Shown here: positions 62,098-64,000 of the stretch, in pieces
Layout of the letters: every line of letters starts with the position of its first letter
Numbering within the stretch: position 1 is the first letter of the stretch
Source of the DNA: JBHJGP01 sp050331695
Lineage (GTDB): Bacteria > Pseudomonadota > Alphaproteobacteria > Geminicoccales > Geminicoccaceae
Direction: 5' to 3'
Assembly (NCBI GenBank): GCA_050331695.1
Contig: JBHJGP010000015.1
Span: 1 to 64,000, forward strand
Length of the DNA stretch: 64,000 nt
The notes under the pieces: generated by a model
Seen by the model: only the letters and a program-made list of their open reading frames with translations
The model's database searches: none
Told to the model about the DNA's origin: nothing
Position numbers and translations under genes: made by a program

Positions 62098-64000
62098 ATG
62101 GCGGCACTGCCATCGACGGCGAGGGTCGTGATCATCGGGGGCGGGGCCGTCGGCGCGTCCTGTCTCTATCATCTGGCGAAGGCCGGTTGGACCGACTGCC
62201 TCCTGCTCGAGAAGAATGAGCTGACAGCGGGCTCGACCTGGCATGCCGCCGGCAATGTGCCGACCTTCTCGTCCTCCTGGGCGATCATGAACATGCAGCG
62301 CTATTCGACCGAGCTCTACCGTGGGCTCGCGAAGGCGGTTGACTATCCGATGAACTATCACGTGACCGGCTCGATCCGTCTCGGCCACTCGCAAGAACGC
62401 GTCATGGAATTCAAGCGCGTCGTCGGCATGGGCCGCTATCAGGGGATGGATCTGGAGCTGCTTGCGCCCGGAGAAGCGAGGGAGCGCTACCCCTTCCTGG
62501 AAACCCACGATCTCGAGGGCGCGCTCTACGATCCTTTCGACGGTGATATCGATCCGGCGCAGCTGACCCAGGCGCTCGCCAAGGGCGCTCGGGATCTGGG
62601 CGCTGCCATCGTCCGCTTTTGCCCGGTGACCGGCCTTCGCCGGGAGCGTGGCGAGTGGGTGATTGAAACGCCCCATGGCCAGGTGAGGGCCGAGATCATC
62701 GTCAATGCCGCCGGCTACTATGCCGGTCAGATCGGACGGATGGTTGGCCGCAACGTGCCGATGGCTGTGATGAGCCATCAATACATTCTGTTCGAGGAGA
62801 TCCGGCAGATACGCGAATGGTCAGAGGAAGCCGACAAAAAATTGCCGCTGCTGCGCGACGTCGACAGCTCCTATTACCTGCGCCAGGAAAAATACGGCAT
62901 GAACCTGGGGCCCTATGAGCGGAACTGCCGGGCGCACTGGGTCACAGGCGATGATCCGATGCCCGAGGACTTTTCGTTCCAGCTGTTCCCGGACGATCTG
63001 GAGCGCCTGGAATGGTATCTGGAGGACGCTATCCAGAGGGTGCCGGTCCTGGGCGAGGCCGGCTTGTCTAAGGTGATCAACGGCCCCATTCCCTACACAC
63101 CCGACGGCAACCCGCTGATCGGTCCCATGCCCGGGGTCGAAAACGCCTTTGAGGCCTGCGTTTTTACCTTCGGCATCTGTCAGGCCGGCGGCGCCGGCAA
63201 GGTCCTGGCCGAATGGGTCATAGAGGGCGAGACCGAGTGGGACATGTGGGCCTGCGATCCCCGCCGGTTCACCGGCTTCACCGACGAGGCCTACTGCGTC
63301 GCCAAGGCCCAGGAGATCTATGGCCACGAATATGCGATGCATTTTCCCCACCACGAATGGCCCGCCGGGCGCGACCGACGGCTGTCACCTGTCCACCAAA
63401 GAGTGGTCGCGCTGGGCGGTCAGATGGGTGCCTACAACGGCTGGGAGCGGGCCAACTGGTTCGCGGAGCCGGGCGATGACACGTCTGAGGAGGCAAGCCA
63501 GACCTGGTCGCGCTTCGGGCCTTGGGAGCCCAGGGTTCGGGCGGAATGCGAAGCGGTTCGCGATCACGTGGGCGTGCTCGACCTGCCTGGCTTCTCGCGC
63601 TTCAATCTTCGGGGCGAGGGGGCTGCCGCCTGGCTTTCGGGGCGCATCGCCGGCGCGCTGCCGAGGGTCGGCCGACTCGCTCTGGCATACTTCCCCGACA
63701 GCCGGGGCCGGATCGTCACTGAGATGTCCGTACTGCGTCATGATCAGGATTTCTTCACGCTGATCACGGCGGCGTCCGCCCAATGGCACGACGTCGAGCT
63801 CCTGCAAACCGCGCTTCCGGCGGACGGTTCGCTCGAGCTCAGTGATCACTCGGAAGCCTATTCGACGCTGATCGTCACTGGCCCGGAAACGAGAGAGGTT
63901 TTGCGCAAGATCACGGACGCGGATTTGACGCTGCCCTGGCTGTCCCACCAGCCGGCGGGTGTCGCCGATCGGCCGGCGGCGCTGGCGCGGGTCTCTTACG
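62098..64000 (+). CDS. Dimethylglycine/sarcosine dehydrogenase-like enzyme (partial)
   Basis: The frame starts at ATG 62098 after GGAGG and stays open to the window end, 634 codons. The N-terminal FAD oxidoreductase domain begins RVVIIGGGAVGASCLYHL, with LTAGSTWHAAG, where the covalent-FAD histidine lies in dimethylglycine dehydrogenases. IVNAAGYYAGQIG and the return motif near 63170 close this domain. From about residue 430 the glycine-cleavage T-like folate domain begins (RVRAECEAVRDHVGVLDLPGFSRF). It oxidatively demethylates N-methylglycines, passing formaldehyde to tetrahydrofolate. The C-terminus lies outside. Confidence 0.87.
   Translation, partial: MAALPSTARVVIIGGGAVGASCLYHLAKAGWTDCLLLEKNELTAGSTWHAAGNVPTFSSSWAIMNMQRYSTELYRGLAKAVDYPMNYHVTGSIRLGHSQERVMEFKRVVGMGRYQGMDLELLAPGEARERYPFLETHDLEGALYDPFDGDIDPAQLTQALAKGARDLGAAIVRFCPVTGLRRERGEWVIETPHGQVRAEIIVNAAGYYAGQIGRMVGRNVPMAVMSHQYILFEEIRQIREWSEEADKKLPLLRDVDSSYYLRQEKYGMNLGPYERNCRAHWVTGDDPMPEDFSFQLFPDDLERLEWYLEDAIQRVPVLGEAGLSKVINGPIPYTPDGNPLIGPMPGVENAFEACVFTFGICQAGGAGKVLAEWVIEGETEWDMWACDPRRFTGFTDEAYCVAKAQEIYGHEYAMHFPHHEWPAGRDRRLSPVHQRVVALGGQMGAYNGWERANWFAEPGDDTSEEASQTWSRFGPWEPRVRAECEAVRDHVGVLDLPGFSRFNLRGEGAAAWLSGRIAGALPRVGRLALAYFPDSRGRIVTEMSVLRHDQDFFTLITAASAQWHDVELLQTALPADGSLELSDHSEAYSTLIVTGPETREVLRKITDADLTLPWLSHQPAGVADRPAALARVSY

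Overview
The window is high-GC DNA from an alphaproteobacterium. This rests on the rhizobial-type trb gene order, the AlpA/DUF736/relaxase gene set, the many Ugp/Glp-type ABC importers, and the TctABC and BKACE genes. I cannot name a genus; Rhodospirillales, Geminicoccales or Hyphomicrobiales would all fit.

Bases 1 to about 18,900 are a decaying mobile region ending at a tRNA-Lys gene. It holds insertion-sequence fragments (IS481-like, IS6-like), a HigBA pair between imperfect direct repeats, a type I restriction-modification remnant (hsdM with two in-frame stops, hsdS truncated), a DUF736 gene, and an AbrB/VapC pair. These are followed by a conjugation module on the minus strand: trbB-C-D-E-J-L-F-G-I, then relaxase, coupling protein and a CopG-like protein. 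Small HTH and AlpA genes and a second VapC with a frameshifted antitoxin lie next to the tRNA. TrbE is frameshifted inside its P-loop, and the coupling protein has a frameshift and a nonsense codon. The element can therefore hardly transfer itself. All lesions found lie in this part; none was seen after 19 kb.

Bases 19,000 to 36,000 hold an RTX-type repeat protein, an MscS channel fused to a cyclic-nucleotide-binding domain, tRNA-Gly, a phytase-like esterase, an alkaline phosphatase, a four-gene MacB/LolD-like operon with a His-rich metal-binding protein, and the ugpBAEC glycerol-3-phosphate importer. A SDR dehydrogenase and a BKACE enzyme follow. A second Ugp-like importer with a UgpQ phosphodiesterase sits at 51.5-55.4 kb. 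PHO-box-like 7-4-7 repeats precede the alkaline phosphatase, ugpB, and the divergent promoter of the second importer. Together they look like a phosphate-starvation regulon for organic phosphate use.

Bases 37,100 to 46,800 are one polyol operon: SorC/EryD-type regulator, solute-binding protein, two permeases, two ATPases, an EryA-like FGGY kinase and a GlpD-type dehydrogenase. It imports a polyol, phosphorylates it and oxidises the phosphate.

Bases 47,000 to 51,300 are the most unusual part. Two small exported proteins share an ELxxxQLDQ(I/V)(S/T)A motif that resembles a double-glycine leader. They are followed by an exported C39-type cysteine peptidase, a translationally coupled outer-membrane beta-barrel protein, and a LuxR-type regulator on the opposite strand. 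The layout recalls Fap functional-amyloid export and may be an undescribed export or matrix system.

Bases 55,500 to 64,000 hold a tctCBA tricarboxylate-type transporter, an ankyrin-repeat protein, a methyltransferase, an exported esterase, and the start of a dimethylglycine/sarcosine dehydrogenase-like enzyme cut by the window end.
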